Origin: Athripsodes cinereus
Taxonomy: Eukaryota; Arthropoda; Insecta; Trichoptera; Leptoceridae
NCBI GenBank assembly: GCA_947579605.1
Contig: OX388307.1
Span: 5,495,237 to 5,559,236, forward strand
Direction of reading: 5' to 3'
Length of the DNA stretch: 64,000 nt
A program made the position numbers and the translations under genes. Below are positions 10,769 to 21,534 of the stretch, piece after piece (the first letter of the stretch is position 1; each line of letters starts with the position of its first letter). The notes beneath the pieces are model-generated. The model did not search any database. It saw only the letters and a list, made by a program, of their open reading frames with translations, and was not told the origin of the DNA.

Positions 10769-11155
10769 TTTATTGTTATATTTAACATGTAACGGTGTCC
10801 ATTTATAGTTTAAAGGGTACCAATAGTTTTAAATAATTATTCATAATAATTATTTAAATCTTAGTACATACATTTTCATGTCGTTTGACTTTGTTTTTAG
10901 TAAACACCTCTAACTGACCCGATTGAATGATGCGTTAAAATATCATAATTTTAATATCGTTTACAAATAATAACAAGCATGAAATTCTGCAAGCTAGGCA
11001 TTTACTGTATTTCAAAGGTCCTCTCTTATTTTCCCTTAAACCCCCTCTGTTTTTGTATAACACAGACCAGAGGTGGGCAAATAAGTCATTCGTAAGCGGT
11101 TTTTGGGTCGATAGAGCTTACACTCGGCTAGTCCAATAATAGAGTATGCAATAAA
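10769..11155. other. Spacer; possible decayed hAT end
   Basis: AT-rich. CAGAGGTGGGCAAATAAG near 11067 resembles a hAT terminus, but no matching right end or target duplication was found. Confidence 0.3.
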
Positions 11156-11260
11156 TCATCATCATCATCGCCCTCGACGCTCCTCTCGGGAGCACAGGGC
11201 AGAAACCAGCCTCCTCCATTCAGAGCGTCTCTGTGCCAATTGCGTCATCACGCAATAAAA
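11156..11260 (-). pseudogene. RTE-type LINE 3' end (family D)
   Basis: On the minus strand it encodes a short ...RRSEWRWL-like tail before GAGGAGCGTCGAGGGCGATG and a (GAT)n tail, seen on plus as (ATC)n at 11156-11168. The same block recurs at 18190-18445 and 54275-54435. It is too short for an ORF. Confidence 0.6.
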
Positions 11261-11846
11261 AAGCACTTAAAAAATGAGATAATGCAAATCATTTGAGACA
11301 TACGCCTCAAAGCCAGAGCAACAGATACACAATTTGGTATCTTTTAACCCAAAAAAATATCCAAATCTAAAACAATTCGCCCAACAATTAATTACTTTGT
11401 TTGGATCAACGTATTTGTGCGAATCTGTTTTTTTCTGAAATGGAAATCCTTCATTTTCTTATGCAGCTATTCCTGTCAACTGCTGAACACAACCCTCCCC
11501 CATAGGTCTCCATGCAACTCTCTCTTGAGAGTGATTATTCAAATAACGTCAGACCATTGTATTGGAGGTCTTTCTCTACTTCTTTAATATTTAAGAGATC
11601 TCCACTCCACTACCCTTTTTGTCCATCTTTGATCTTTGAGTCCAGCAACATGCCTTGCCCATGAAATGAAAATAATTAAGTAAAAATTCCGCAATCGGTT
11701 TACTGATGAACATCTGTCTCCGAGCTTACTTTTCTTACCTTTAAATAATAAAAGTACAAAGTTAATTACCTAAAATAAATGATTTATCATAATTTTATTT
11801 TGCCTACGAGTCATTAATTTGCTCGTCGTAAATTTTATTTTTGCAG

Positions 11847-11959
11847 ATCGACGATGGTGTTACATTGTACACCCCTGACATAGACCAATTAAATGATGCA
11901 CATGTTCCTCTTTTCGCCCTAGCGTCATTTGCGAACAGGGCCGTTGGTTGCTTGATAAG
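11847..11959 (+). CDS. Candidate internal coding exon, unidentified protein
   Basis: A 113-bp block is bounded by a good acceptor (ATTTTATTTTTGCAG) and a donor (AAG|GTACTT). It is open in only one frame, which encodes 37 residues beginning IDDGVTLYTPDIDQLNDAHV and ending ANRAVGCLI. The other two frames hit stops. Its composition is visibly richer in G and C than the flanks. It matches none of the retroelement families in the window. It would start in phase 0 and end two bases into a codon. I do not recognise the protein. Alternatives are an exon of a long-intron host gene or a fragment of an unrecognised transposon. No partner exon was identified. Confidence 0.4.
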
Positions 11960-12409
11960 GTACTTGGCTGGTTGGCCGCTATGGTGTTATTATGTCTGCC
12001 GGTCTGGTTATATCGTATTTTTTTTGCACCATGTTCGTGGATATAAACTTTTTATGTAGTTTTATTACGACATAAACCAACTGTTATGTTGCGGCGCGAA
12101 ACTTTTGGAGAAGTACGTTTTGAACATTGTAAAAGTACCAAAGCAAAACATATATGTATAATATTATATTATCAGCGATCGATCGATTTGTTTTAAAAAA
12201 TTAATAAATCTCCGGTTAAATTTAGTTTTGTGTTGGATTTAGAGTTTTTCGAACTTAAAACTCAATTGATTTATTGTGTTTTGCCAAAATAAAGAGATGA
12301 TATTCGTAGTACAAAAAACTACACATCGATTAAACAAATGAATTGTCTCTAGTCTTCATACACATTTTTCGATTTTTTTTTTACTTTTTTAAACTTTCGC
12401 GTAATAATT

Positions 12410-12672
12410 ACGCCGAGCAGATCCTCTCCTTTTCCCCTTTCCCTTTCCCTTCCTATTCTTGTTGTATGTGTGCTTTTTATATTTTATCTTGTTTTTATAT
12501 ACTTTTATCTATATGTATTTTCTATTGTTTTATTTTTATTTATTTATTATTTTATTTTTTCGGGTTGGCTGAAAGAAATCGCATATGCGATAAGCCCGCC
12601 TTTTGGTAGTTTATTGGAACAAAAACTTGTACACATTATATATTGATGCCAATAAAGCTTTATTTATTTATT
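12410..12672 (+). repeat. LINE 3' UTR with hairpin and (TTTA)n tail
   Basis: GGTTGGCTGAAAGAAATCGC, then ATATGCGATAAGCCCGCC and CCAATAAAGCTTTATTTATT parallel the 3' end at 31470-31560 (GGTTGGCAGAAATTGCC, AATAAACCCGCC, AATAAAG then (TTTA)n). The ORF portion is lost. It belongs to the same LINE lineage as 30107-31285. Confidence 0.65.
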
Positions 12673-12977
12673 TTCAACTTTTGATTACTGACTGATTCGA
12701 TAGTCTTTTTTTATAGGTATGCACATATCATATCTGTTACTTATTCGATTTAAAGTAAAAAACTATGTAAAAGAATATTAACGTTGTAATGTGACTAATG
12801 TTCTCGTGTATCTTAAATTTATAAATATTATTCGAATATCTAGTTCCATAACAAAATTAATAAAAAATATTTTTTTTCGGTAATACACACACAATTAACG
12901 TCACCTTTTAAATTTCATAACAAATAACTATAAAAAATACGCTGTTCTCTTTATATATTAAATATTAAGTTATTGAA

Positions 12978-13222
12978 CCCCGTGGAGCACCCTGTAAAGA
13001 ATTAGTCTCCCACTCTTTTCCGTAAGTTGTCGAGTGTCCTATAAAAGGCAGGTGTTCGAAAAAATTAAGACATTTTACATCTTAAATTTAGCGATGAGTT
13101 TTGCCGCCAATCCTGAATGTCTTGATTTAATATTGGCGCGGAAAGGACTACTTGCATGTTTATTATATGTATCTGGTCTGCTGGTTACCCCACTTGTGGT
13201 ATATGTCGGGAAGGTGTAGTAT
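12978..13222 (-). repeat. RTE 3'-tail repeat (copy 4, longest)
   Basis: Runs from CCCCGTGGAGCACCCTGTAA through TTAGCGATGAGTTTTGCCGC to CCCCACTTGTGGTATATGTC. It is the most complete example of the repeat also seen at 1.5, 2.4, 17.2, 21.9, 29.1, 31.8, 55.3 and 61.3 kb. The 61-codon frame inside it is incidental. Confidence 0.6.
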
Positions 13223-14144
13223 AGTAGTAATAAGTTATTGAAAAATAAAACCTATTTTCATATAAAATACCCCAAATAAATATTGAGAATTGTTTAACTA
13301 TTGAATGAAACAAAGACAAAGTATACCTTTTATAGTGCGATTATTGTGTAGTTAATTTAACTCTCCGTTGCGTTTTTAAAGCATATTGTAAATATTATAA
13401 ATTTGCAAAAATTTGAATTTCCTTTCCATTTGCACTTGTTGACTTATGGAACCAGACAGACGATATATCGCACACATTTTTCATACTAAAATGGCAATGA
13501 AATCATCTTGAAAAACATTAATCAATCGGTTTTATATTATTTAATTTCGATTTTGTATTATCTAATATAATATTTTACCCACTCTCAAGAGTGATTCTGT
13601 TGGAGCTCAAGTAAACATTAATATTATTAGTAATGGAAATAATTTGTATCATTTTGTCGAAATGTTGATTTTATTTATACAATTGTACTTATTATTATAA
13701 GTCATTTGGTCTGACTTAGCGATGACTAGCAATCTATGATTTATCGATACAATTATTGTTGTTGCTTTTAGGAATGATTATATGTTAATCGATTTTTAAA
13801 TATAAACACCGAATAATTTTTTTTTCTTGCCATTTTTATATTGTTTTACGGTAACTCTTCAAACAACTAATGTAACGCGAATATTTTAATATTGGCATGC
13901 TGTTAAAGGTCGAATAATAAAATATAAAGTTCTAATATTAGCGATTTGTTGAATAAAGTAATTTTTTTATGACATTAAAAGTAGGTATTGCTGTTTAATA
14001 TAATTCATAAAATTATCTATTTTAATATTTGAAACAAAAAGTCAGATAAAATAATGTCCTTATAAGCTGTTTATTTTGAAAAATTACAGAAACCAAAAAA
14101 CATTTTTCATATGACTTGTATTAAAATACGTAAAAGTTACAACT
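13223..14144. other. AT-rich spacer
   Basis: No supported gene or complete repeat. Confidence 0.4.
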
Positions 14145-14252
14145 CGGTTGGAGAACCATGTTTTCACAATGTAACATTGTACAAAACCTTATTAGAAGAA
14201 GTGAGAAAGGCGTCCCGAAGGTTTCAAATTGGCTATTTGTTGGTTTATGTGA
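14145..14252 (-). repeat. Repeat F, single copy
   Basis: Its reverse complement reads CCTTTCTCACTTCTTCTAAT, then ACAATGTTACATTGTG and ACATGGTTCTCCAACCGAG. This matches the centre and right arm of the inverted-repeat unit at 58749-58883. It abuts the LINE fragment that follows. Confidence 0.6.
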
Positions 14253-14258
14253 TGACTT

Positions 14259-14738
14259 TTGGTGTCCATGAATAACGTTCACCAATTCCGCCATTATCTC
14301 ACTGTAACTTCACTGACAGCTCTAGATCCATTAATAAAGGCTCAGAAATCAATTATCCGAGTAATCAACAAAAAACCTTACAGATTCCCATCAGCTGCTC
14401 TCTTCCAACAATTCGGTGTATTGGACATAAGACAGACATATACAAAAAATATAATCTTACACTACATTAAGCACGGGCACTTACAGACACAGATAACGCA
14501 CAATTTATCGACAAGATGCAGAAATAAACAATTTTACAAAGTACCAAAAACGAGGACCAAATTTGCACAAAGACATTTTACTTTTCAGGCACCAAGACTC
14601 CTTAACAAAATACAGGACAATGTACTGACTAAACGACAAATGACAAACAACTCCTTACCTAAAAGACTCATTACGGACTGGTTGCTTAAAATTGGACGCG
14701 GCGAGACAGAACGTATACTTAACTACATACCGGCTTAG
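14259..14738 (+). CDS. 5'-truncated LINE, C-terminal ORF segment (159 aa)
   Basis: The frame carries a C-terminal LINE layout: AQKSIIRVINKKPYRFPSAA (post-RT thumb/zinc-region block), then FQQFGVLDIRQTYTKNIILH, then a basic stretch ending in ARLLNKI-like and NSLPKRLI motifs. The endonuclease and RT fingers/palm are missing. It ends at a TAG after NYIPA. A 3' UTR follows with a (GT)n tract at 14867-14890, then ATCAATAAAGC and a (TTA)n tail ending near 15161. The clade is probably the CR1/Jockey group. The first residues may be flanking sequence, since the ORF start simply follows repeat F. Confidence 0.65.
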   Translation: MVSMNNVHQFRHYLTVTSLTALDPLIKAQKSIIRVINKKPYRFPSAALFQQFGVLDIRQTYTKNIILHYIKHGHLQTQITHNLSTRCRNKQFYKVPKTRTKFAQRHFTFQAPRLLNKIQDNVLTKRQMTNNSLPKRLITDWLLKIGRGETERILNYIPA

Positions 14739-14866
14739 CCTCTTCGAGCGTCTCTCATACAGTGCCCTTGGGTTTGTATATGTGTTGTGTATGTTTATAT
14801 GGTTATACGCGTTTATAAATGTTTAACACTCATCGTGTGGGTGGGTGTGGGCGTGTGTGGGTGCGG

Positions 14867-14890
14867 GTGTGTGTGTGTGTGTGTGTGTGT
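14867..14890. repeat. (GT)n microsatellite
   Basis: About 12 GT units in a G/T-rich segment inside the 3' UTR of the LINE fragment. Confidence 0.9.
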
Positions 14891-15585
14891 CTGTAGTACA
14901 TGTGTGTGCATGGGTGTAAATGTATATAAAGTGCATATTATTGTTCTGTCTTTTTATTTAGTTTTCTCTTTATTTTATGTTAATTAATTAAGTTTTTTAG
15001 TTAACGTTACTTTAACTAAGAGCAATGTTCTTTGACCACACATAAATTGATCTACCTTAGTACGGGCTGTAGCCTAGTTAGGTGAATCATATAATGAATA
15101 TGTTAAAATTGAATTTATTTATATCAATAAAGCTGTTATTATTATTATTATTATTATTATTAACCATATAAAGTCCACTAATAGAGAAACATGCAAACCA
15201 TAAATACAACAATTTTTAGGGAACTTATTTAAGATCTGAATGATGCTGAAACAATTAAGAATAAAATAATAAATAAAATGTATGCGTAAAGAAATTTTAA
15301 AGGAAACGCTTAAATAGGAAAAAAAGTATAATCTCATGGAAAATAAGGAGGGGAGAGGGGTAGAAAGAGATATTATATTTCTGATGATAAAAAATGACTA
15401 ATACCTACTTTATAAGAAACGATGATAACTAATAATATATTCGATGTTCCTATGATTTTATTGCAATATCTAACAGTAGTAGAAGTGTAATTTATTACGA
15501 TGATTAATTAAATGTACATCCTTGAGTTGGTACATTATTCTGTTACTTCGTTGTTATCGTACCTACTATATAATAATGTGTTATT

Positions 15586-15657
15586 ACATAATGTAACTTG
15601 GATAATGTATGATTATTGATTACATTATGTAACTTGGATAATGTATGATTATTGATT
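15586..15657. repeat. 36-bp tandem duplication
   Basis: Two adjacent 36-bp copies of ACAT(A/T)ATGTAACTTGGA followed by TAATGTATGATTATTGATT. They differ by a single base, so the duplication is recent. Confidence 0.9.
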
Positions 15658-16177
15658 TTGAAAGGTAACTTATTGGTTTATATCCTCATAATTAATTTAT
15701 TTATTTAAACAATATACGGAATTTGCCTTATACAATACTTATACGATAAATTAAACAAAATTACATAATATTCAAATATTTAAAAAATGCGTACAATTTA
15801 GGTAAAAACAAAACAAATCACACCAACAAACAAAATAAAACCCATATCAGTTCACCACAGCGTCCTTGCATATTCAAAAAGGGGTATATGTTAATTTGTT
15901 AATGTTTTGACATTTCTAGAAAAAACTGTTTATAATGACACCATAACCCTTTTAAATATAGTGATTATTAGAATCAAAAATTAAAATTCAGTACTCAAAG
16001 AATAATATCACATGCTAATAAAAAATCCAAACAACAATTTTAATGCCCTAATGAACAGTTTTTAAAGAATATGCCCAAAATAAAAAATGGCCGCACATAC
16101 CTCTTTTTGAATGTGCAACGACAAATATAATTCAATATTACATCTTTGTAATAATCGTTCGATTAATTATATATATA
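15658..16177. other. AT-rich spacer
   Basis: A-rich sequence without gene or recognisable repeat. Confidence 0.4.
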
Positions 16178-16182
16178 ATGAG

Positions 16183-16836
16183 TTACAATCCATTGGATTG
16201 GTCTGCAACGAGTTTGGTTTTTCTTCTCCATTCGTCTCTATTCTCCGCCAGTCTTTTCAGCTCTACGTATGAGCCACAGTTCATATCACTCTTCAGTTGG
16301 TCCATATATGCGTCTCTTGGTCGGCCTCTGCCATTTGTCCCGTCGGTCTTACCCTCCGCGATGGCTATGAGTAGTCCTGGGTGCCTGATGTTGTGGCCAA
16401 TCCAGTTAGCTCGTTGTTGGCTGATTCTCTTAAGGAGTTGCCTTTTTTCGCCTACCCTGGTTAATACTTCTTCATTTTCGACGTGCTTCGACCAATGGAT
16501 CTTAAGCATGCGTCTGTAGCACCACATTTCAAAGGCCGCCAACCGTCCGCTTTCACTCTTGCTGATGGTCCATGTCTCACAACCATAGAGCACAATGCTC
16601 CATACAAAGGCTTTAGTAAGGTTCTTCCTTACGCTTAAGTCAATATTTGGGGATTCCAATATCTTCGATTTTTTGTTAAAGGCAATCCTTGCCTGGTTTA
16701 TTCTGCTTACGATTTCTGCTTTGGAGCGTCCATCCTGGTTTATTCTACTGCCCAGGTACACGAATTCACTTACTTGTTTGATGCTCACTCCATTTATGGC
16801 AATGTTCGCAGTCGCTTCCTCTCTTCCAACGACCAT
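16183..16836 (-). CDS. RTE-clade LINE, C-terminal ORF segment (217 aa)
   Basis: An open minus-strand frame has the RTE post-RT layout. FVYLGSRINQDGRSKAEI comes first (about residues 26-43), then RINQARIAFNKKSKIL, SIVLYGCETWTI (about 80-91), YRRMLKIHWSKHVENEEVLT (about 107-126), and the terminal GRGRPRDAYMDQLKSDM and NRDEWRRKTKLVADQSNGL blocks. The endonuclease and catalytic palm are absent, so it cannot work on its own. The first residue shown is an internal Met. A diverged second copy lies at 18640-18800. No stop interrupts it, which points to fairly recent insertion. Confidence 0.85.
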   Translation of the reverse strand: MVVGREEATANIAINGVSIKQVSEFVYLGSRINQDGRSKAEIVSRINQARIAFNKKSKILESPNIDLSVRKNLTKAFVWSIVLYGCETWTISKSESGRLAAFEMWCYRRMLKIHWSKHVENEEVLTRVGEKRQLLKRISQQRANWIGHNIRHPGLLIAIAEGKTDGTNGRGRPRDAYMDQLKSDMNCGSYVELKRLAENRDEWRRKTKLVADQSNGL

Positions 16837-17220
16837 ACATTTTGTTTAAATCATCAAAAATATACATCTACATAACCATACATTTATAAGGCTCGTTTAT
16901 CATGCCATTTGGTTAGGTATCTTTATTGAAATGTGTATACACATACTGCGTGTACCTTCGGAGTAGTCCATCAACATATGTTAGATGTGTACATAGAGTT
17001 ATACTCTATAGGTATAGGTCCTCCCTTACTACTACTACTCGGTAATGTTATTTTTTTCTATTGTAGCATAGCATCCTACAAGGATGAGATGTGCTAAAAA
17101 CAGTTGTTAGTTATTTCTTACATGTAAGTTGTTAGTAAAATATACATGAAGAAACAGTCGAGCTATTTCTGAAAATATGAGATTTTCATTACAAATATCA
17201 AAGAGTTAAATAAATAATTT

Positions 17221-17400
17221 ACCCCCTGGAGTTTTAAGTAAAGATTGGGCCTCCCACTTGTTCCTGTATGTTTTCAAATGTCCATCTAAATGACAGGTAT
17301 TCGTAAAATATCCCGTGCAAAACATTTGACATATTCAAATCAGCGGTGAGGTTTGCCACCCACCTTAATTTGTTGTTGGCTCAGAGAAGACAGCATGCTA
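17221..17400 (-). repeat. RTE 3'-tail repeat (copy 5)
   Basis: CCCCCTGGAGTTTTAAGTAA, then AATCAGCGGTGAGGTTTGCC and TGTTGGCTCAGAGAAGACAG. Same family as 12978-13222, truncated at its right end by the SINE that follows. Confidence 0.6.
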
Positions 17401-17410
17401 CTTCGATACA

Positions 17411-17579
17411 CGAGTTCATCGTTAGCCTGGAGGTAGAGTCTCGGCCTCGTGAACTGGGGTCCGTGATCAATCCCAGGTGCCGGCAAACTTCTCTTTCACG
17501 ACACAAGCTTTTAGCTATTATGAAAGGTGTATAAGGTTGTACAGTATTTGGGTTTATAAAAAAAAATACAAAAACCAAA
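17411..17579 (+). repeat. tRNA-derived SINE-1
   Basis: The head has tRNA-like promoter blocks: TAGCCTGGAGGTAGAGTC (A-box region) and GTGATCAATCCC (decayed B box; other copies read GTTCGATCCC). Next comes CTTTCACGACACAAGCTTTT, then GTGTATAAGGTTGT and a GGGTTTATAA...A-rich end. Family members are at 10700, 38720, 42373, 59668 and 62886. Confidence 0.8.
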
Positions 17580-18189
17580 CCCGCAATCTTTAAAAAAAAA
17601 ATGGTCTGCTGTTAACCCCACTTCTGAGATATGCCGTGATAGTATAGCACTAGTAGTACCTACTTAAACATGAGGGTTTCCAGTGGTTTTTATGTATTTA
17701 TGTAAGTGCATTGTGTGCCAAGCCCTGGACCACATATTGAAGAATTTTGTGTGCGGTTTTAAATACGGTTTAGTTATACCAACTAATCGGCTACGTTTAT
17801 TTATTTACCAAATCTAAACCCGGTTATTTAATTTCGTTAGAATTTTGGCAATGTAATGGTGTGTTGAATAAACGTAGGTACTGAAAAAATATATCTTGTT
17901 CTGAATTCGTCTATTCGATTTTCAGCTTATCTTTTGAGATAAGACGATGTTTATTATCTATTTGTGTTTCCTGTTTAGGGCACCCAGCTAATGCTTTATG
18001 TCATTATAGATTGCGATTATAATATACCCAGAATTCAATTCAATGGTAGCATTGATGAACATAATAGCAAATCCTAAAGATTTGTATCAAAATTGTTGTA
18101 TTCCATAACATTGACGCATATTGTATGGAAAAGGGGTAACTGGAATTCGCGACAGTTTCAATCAATAATTTCAATGTCCTTGAAAAACA

Positions 18190-18445
18190 TTATCATCGTC
18201 CTCAACGCACCTCTCGGGAGCACAGGGCAGAAAACAGCCTACTCCATTCAGAGCGTCTCTCTGCCAATCGCGTCACCTCTTCCTACGATATTCCCTGCGC
18301 TCTGATGTCGTTGTCATAGGAACGGTGTATTGTGAAAGAGGGATACCCGGGCCAACGAAACCCTTAATAGTGCTCTTTATGGCCAACTGTCATTAGGCAT
18401 TTTTAGAACATGACCCAGCCAGGACCATCGTCTCTTTTGTATCAC
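18190..18445 (-). pseudogene. RTE-type LINE 3' end (family D, longer copy)
   Basis: On the minus strand it runs from the GATACAAAAGAGACGATGGT block through TGACAGTTGGCCATAAAGAG to the terminal CTGAATGGAGTAGGCTGTTT and GAGGTGCGTTGAGGACGATG. The latter corresponds to the RSEWRxL tail of RTE ORFs. Frame breaks are present. Confidence 0.6.
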
Positions 18446-18639
18446 GGAAATTATAGATCTCTGCCTAAAAAAACATCGAAAATTAAACTTTGATTCAAAC
18501 TAAATAAAAAAAAAACCTCGTGGAGTTCCCAATAAAGTATAGATCTCCAACTTTTTCTGTAAGTTTCTTCGCCTTCACAACAACACAAGCATTCTCGTAT
18601 TGCTCAGTAATAAATTGATTTTTTAAATATAAATAACTA

Positions 18640-18800
18640 AAGAGAGTTACAATCCATTAAAGAGTTAGGATTATCTTCCACATTCCTCCCTATTTTCTGC
18701 ATATCTCTTCAATTCTACGTATGCTCCACAGTTCATGTCCTTATCCTCACTTGATTTATATAGGTGTCTCTTGATCGGCCTATACCATATCTGCCTCAAA
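18640..18800 (-). pseudogene. RTE LINE remnant, same family as 16 kb
   Basis: GAGTTACAATCCATTAAAGA, TCTTCAATTCTACGTATG and CCACAGTTCATGTCCTTATC parallel the 3' portion of 16183-16836 with indels. It is non-coding now. Confidence 0.65.
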
Positions 18801-19141
18801 TTTGTGTTCAAATGTTTAGTAATCCAAATAAAAAAATAAATATTAATTACCTATAGACTAATAGTATCCTTATGTATACGGGACTATCACATATTGTATA
18901 GTTATGTAGCAAGCCAACAAATTTAACATGTCCTTAGATTGTCAGTAATGGATTATCTTCATGTACTTAGTATCACTAGACTATGAGTATGTGTTTATCT
19001 ATTAGATACCATGGGACAAGATGAGAATTGTAACCGATATCCTTACTAGCCAATAGTCCATCCATCATAATATTATTATATATAGAGGACGGTATGAACA
19101 TTGTATGTGTTGCCTGCTATGTTGGACATAGATATAATACA

Positions 19142-19655
19142 TAGTGTTGTGGAATTCTCAAGAAATATTTTTTGGAGAAATTTACCGAGAAATTTCTCGG
19201 TAAATTTCTCAAAGTAGAGAATTTTCAGAGGATTTTTTTTATATTTAATTTAACAGTATAATAATAATAAATACTGTATTCAATCAATCAATAACAATGT
19301 ACAAATGTTGAGACAATTTATCACCAATATGTTTACAATTAATTATGGAAACAAAAAATGTTTGGTACCTACATAGAAAAAAGTGCTAATAACTGATGAA
19401 AAATCTTGATGTTTGACACCCCACGTGCCCATATTTAAGTTTAAAAAAATTGCAGGTACGTACATCGAAAAAAGTGTTAATAACCTCTGATTCTGGCCTT
19501 AATCAGCCCCACAAATTTTTGAATCAATCAGGTTGGCTGCGAAGTGTACCTACTGGGCGAAAGGTCATAATACCACTAAGAAATATTATGGAGAGAAATT
19601 TCTCTTCCATCAGAGGAGAATTTCTCTTGGAAAATTTTCTCTTCTCACATCACTA
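19142..19655. mobile_element. Probable hAT-like MITE rich in GAGAAATTT palindromes
   Basis: The ends TAGTGTTGTGGAATTCTC (left) and, inward from the right, TAGTGATGTGAGAAGAGAA are similar inverted termini. Both interior flanks are built from GAGAAATTTCTC units, including the exact palindrome at 19175-19210. The start of the termini resembles the element at 21114-21526, but no convincing 8-bp target duplication was found. Confidence 0.5.
19175..19210. repeat. 36-bp perfect palindrome
   Basis: GAGAAATTTACCGAGAAA followed directly by its exact reverse complement TTTCTCGGTAAATTTCTC, with no spacer. Confidence 0.95.
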
Positions 19656-19749
19656 GATATACGAGTACAATTAACCAATAGAAATTTCGTTGCCTTACTT
19701 CAACGGGGATTCTATCTTTATATTAATAGAGCGTTTTTGAAGTAAGCAG

Positions 19750-19914
19750 CCCTAGTCAAAACACATTTTAGCGTCACTTGTCGTTCGACTACAAACGAAA
19801 TTACGACTATAATTGCAACAATAACGCATAATTATATGGTACATGTAGGTAGATTGTCGTAATTTCGTTTGTAGTCGAACGACTTCATAACGCTAAAATG
19901 TGTTTTGACTAGGG
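19750..19914. mobile_element. 165-bp foldback MITE
   Basis: Long inverted termini of about 60 bp: CCCTAGTCAAAACACATTTT, then GCGT.. and TCGTTCGACTACAAACGAAA, mirrored on the right with a short insertion. The centre is about 40 bp and non-coding. No clear target duplication was found, so its superfamily is not assigned. Confidence 0.8.
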
Positions 19915-20060
19915 GGCCAGGTAACGATTTTAGTTCTATCTTTACTATTAGATGTTTTTGTATTTATTTATTTTTCCAACCGTTTTGAGAACGTTACGAG
20001 ATAAAGAGTGAAGAATGATTATAAGGTTTGTACATTCACAGAGTGAAAATTCATAGGTAC

Positions 20061-20367
20061 TGATGATATTCTACTTTAATTACACGACACAGTTTACTTT
20101 TCACCTAGATTTATTTAAAATCTCGACCGCTTTCGTCAATGTAGAATTGTAGATATATTGACATTTTCAAGAGAACTAAACAAGAAACCCTACCCCCCCC
20201 CCCTCTTTATATTTCTCATTGTAAGACATTAACTTTTGTTTTTTCTTGTTTAGTTCACTTGAATATGTAATTATATCTACATTCTACATTGACGAAAGCG
20301 CTCGAGATTTTAAATAAATCTAAGTGAAAACTTAACTGTGTTGTGTAATTGAAGTAGAATATCATCA
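20061..20367. mobile_element. Penelope-type terminal inverted repeat (foldback 3)
   Basis: The arms 20061-20187 and 20242-20367 are inverted copies (about 126 bp, several indels) around a 54-bp spacer holding a C run near 20192-20203. Both arms contain TTGACGAAAGCG(C/G)TCGAGA, like the GAAA-AGC-CTCGAGA end at 25.2 kb. The CUGANGA part of the hammerhead core is not recognisable, so this is probably a decayed PLE end. Confidence 0.6.
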
Positions 20368-20385
20368 TTGAAGAATGAGTTTATC

Positions 20386-20790
20386 AGAAAAAATGAGCGG
20401 ATGAGAGAGAAGCGTTGTGGACAAAATGCTTGTTAATAAGCTGGGATGGTTTGGACATGTGGAGTGGATGAACGATGAAAGGATGTCGATGATGGTGTGT
20501 TTGTGTTTATCTGAAAGAAGAGATGTGAGAAAGCAATTTGATTACTAACTTGATTACGTGCATTAAATTGTCAAGGCTTACCGCGTGCTGAGTAAGAGAA
20601 ATCGGCGTGCATGTGTGAGGAACTGGTTGAGAGGACCACTTGCGTGTGTATTACATTAGGTTGATTCACCGGTATCCCACTTGTGAGATATAATGCTGAG
20701 ATGATATAGATATACGGAACGAATGAGTGATGAAAGAATGACGAATATAATGTGTAATATGTATGAAAAAAAAATAAGTTAACCATGAAA
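20386..20790 (+). pseudogene. RTE-type LINE C-terminal remnant
   Basis: The plus strand reads ...KCLVNKLGWFGHVEWMNDER, the conserved (L/R)xWxGHVxRM motif of RTE/LINE C termini. It continues to a TGCTGAGTAAGAGAAATCGG and GTGCATGTGTGAGGAAC tail shared with 53495 and 63105. Frameshifts follow the motif. Confidence 0.65.
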
Positions 20791-21113
20791 AGCATAATTT
20801 CATATTATTTAGGTCATTCACATTTAAAATAAAATATTATATTATTTAATTCATTGATTTACACAATAATTCCATTAGTTCCACAGCATTGTACATAATT
20901 TGTTATTTTTCTATATTATGATTTATCGCCCAGTATTATTATGTACACATTGTATGTATAACAATTATTGAGATACCTGCACACTGACAAATAATAAATT
21001 AATCATAAGTTTAAAATATCTATGTTTGATAAAAATATAAAATAATAATTTAAATGTTTGGTTGTTTGATTGTGTAGTATTTGATTCGCTCTATTCTGTA
21101 CTGTACCAGGTAT

Positions 21114-21526
21114 TAGTGATGTAACGAATATTCGTATTCGTATTCGCATTCGCGAATATTCGCATATTTCAAAGTATTCGCATTCGTAATCGCAAAAAAA
21201 TATGCGAATGTTTTGCGAATATTATTTCGGTAATAAAGTATCGGATATTCGATAAAAGTACCGGATACTTACCCGGTACATTGCAGAAAAAAGTACTGCA
21301 AGAAAATGTTCTCTAAGAAAACCGAGGAGTTTTGAAATATTTGAAATTCCTATACCATTTTGAAAATTGCGACGGGGGGGGGGGGGGGGTAGAAATTTTA
21401 ATGATTGAGCAATATTGTCGAAATCTAAGCACGTCAATATTCGCTATTCGCATTCGCGAATGTCGGCAACAAATATTCGCATTCGCATTCGCGAATATCC
21501 AAAATCACACATTCGTTACATCACTA
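21114..21526. mobile_element. hAT-type MITE of ATTCG repeats, 413 bp, 8-bp TSD
   Basis: Inverted termini TAGTGATGTAACGAAT and ATTCGTTACATCACTA. The flanks CCAGGTAT (21106-21113) and CTAGGTAT (21527-21534) match at 7 of 8 bases, the target size of hAT elements. Both subterminal zones are runs of ATTCG/CGAAT, and the interior holds (G)16 at 21374-21389. There is no transposase. Confidence 0.85.
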
Positions 21527-21534
21527 CTAGGTAT

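Noticed and set aside
11067..11100. hAT element starting CAGAGGTGGGCAAA
   Set aside because: No right end or 8-bp duplication was located nearby.
14867..14890. Regulatory significance of the (GT)n tract
   Set aside because: It lies in the 3' UTR of a truncated LINE, so a simple-repeat explanation suffices.
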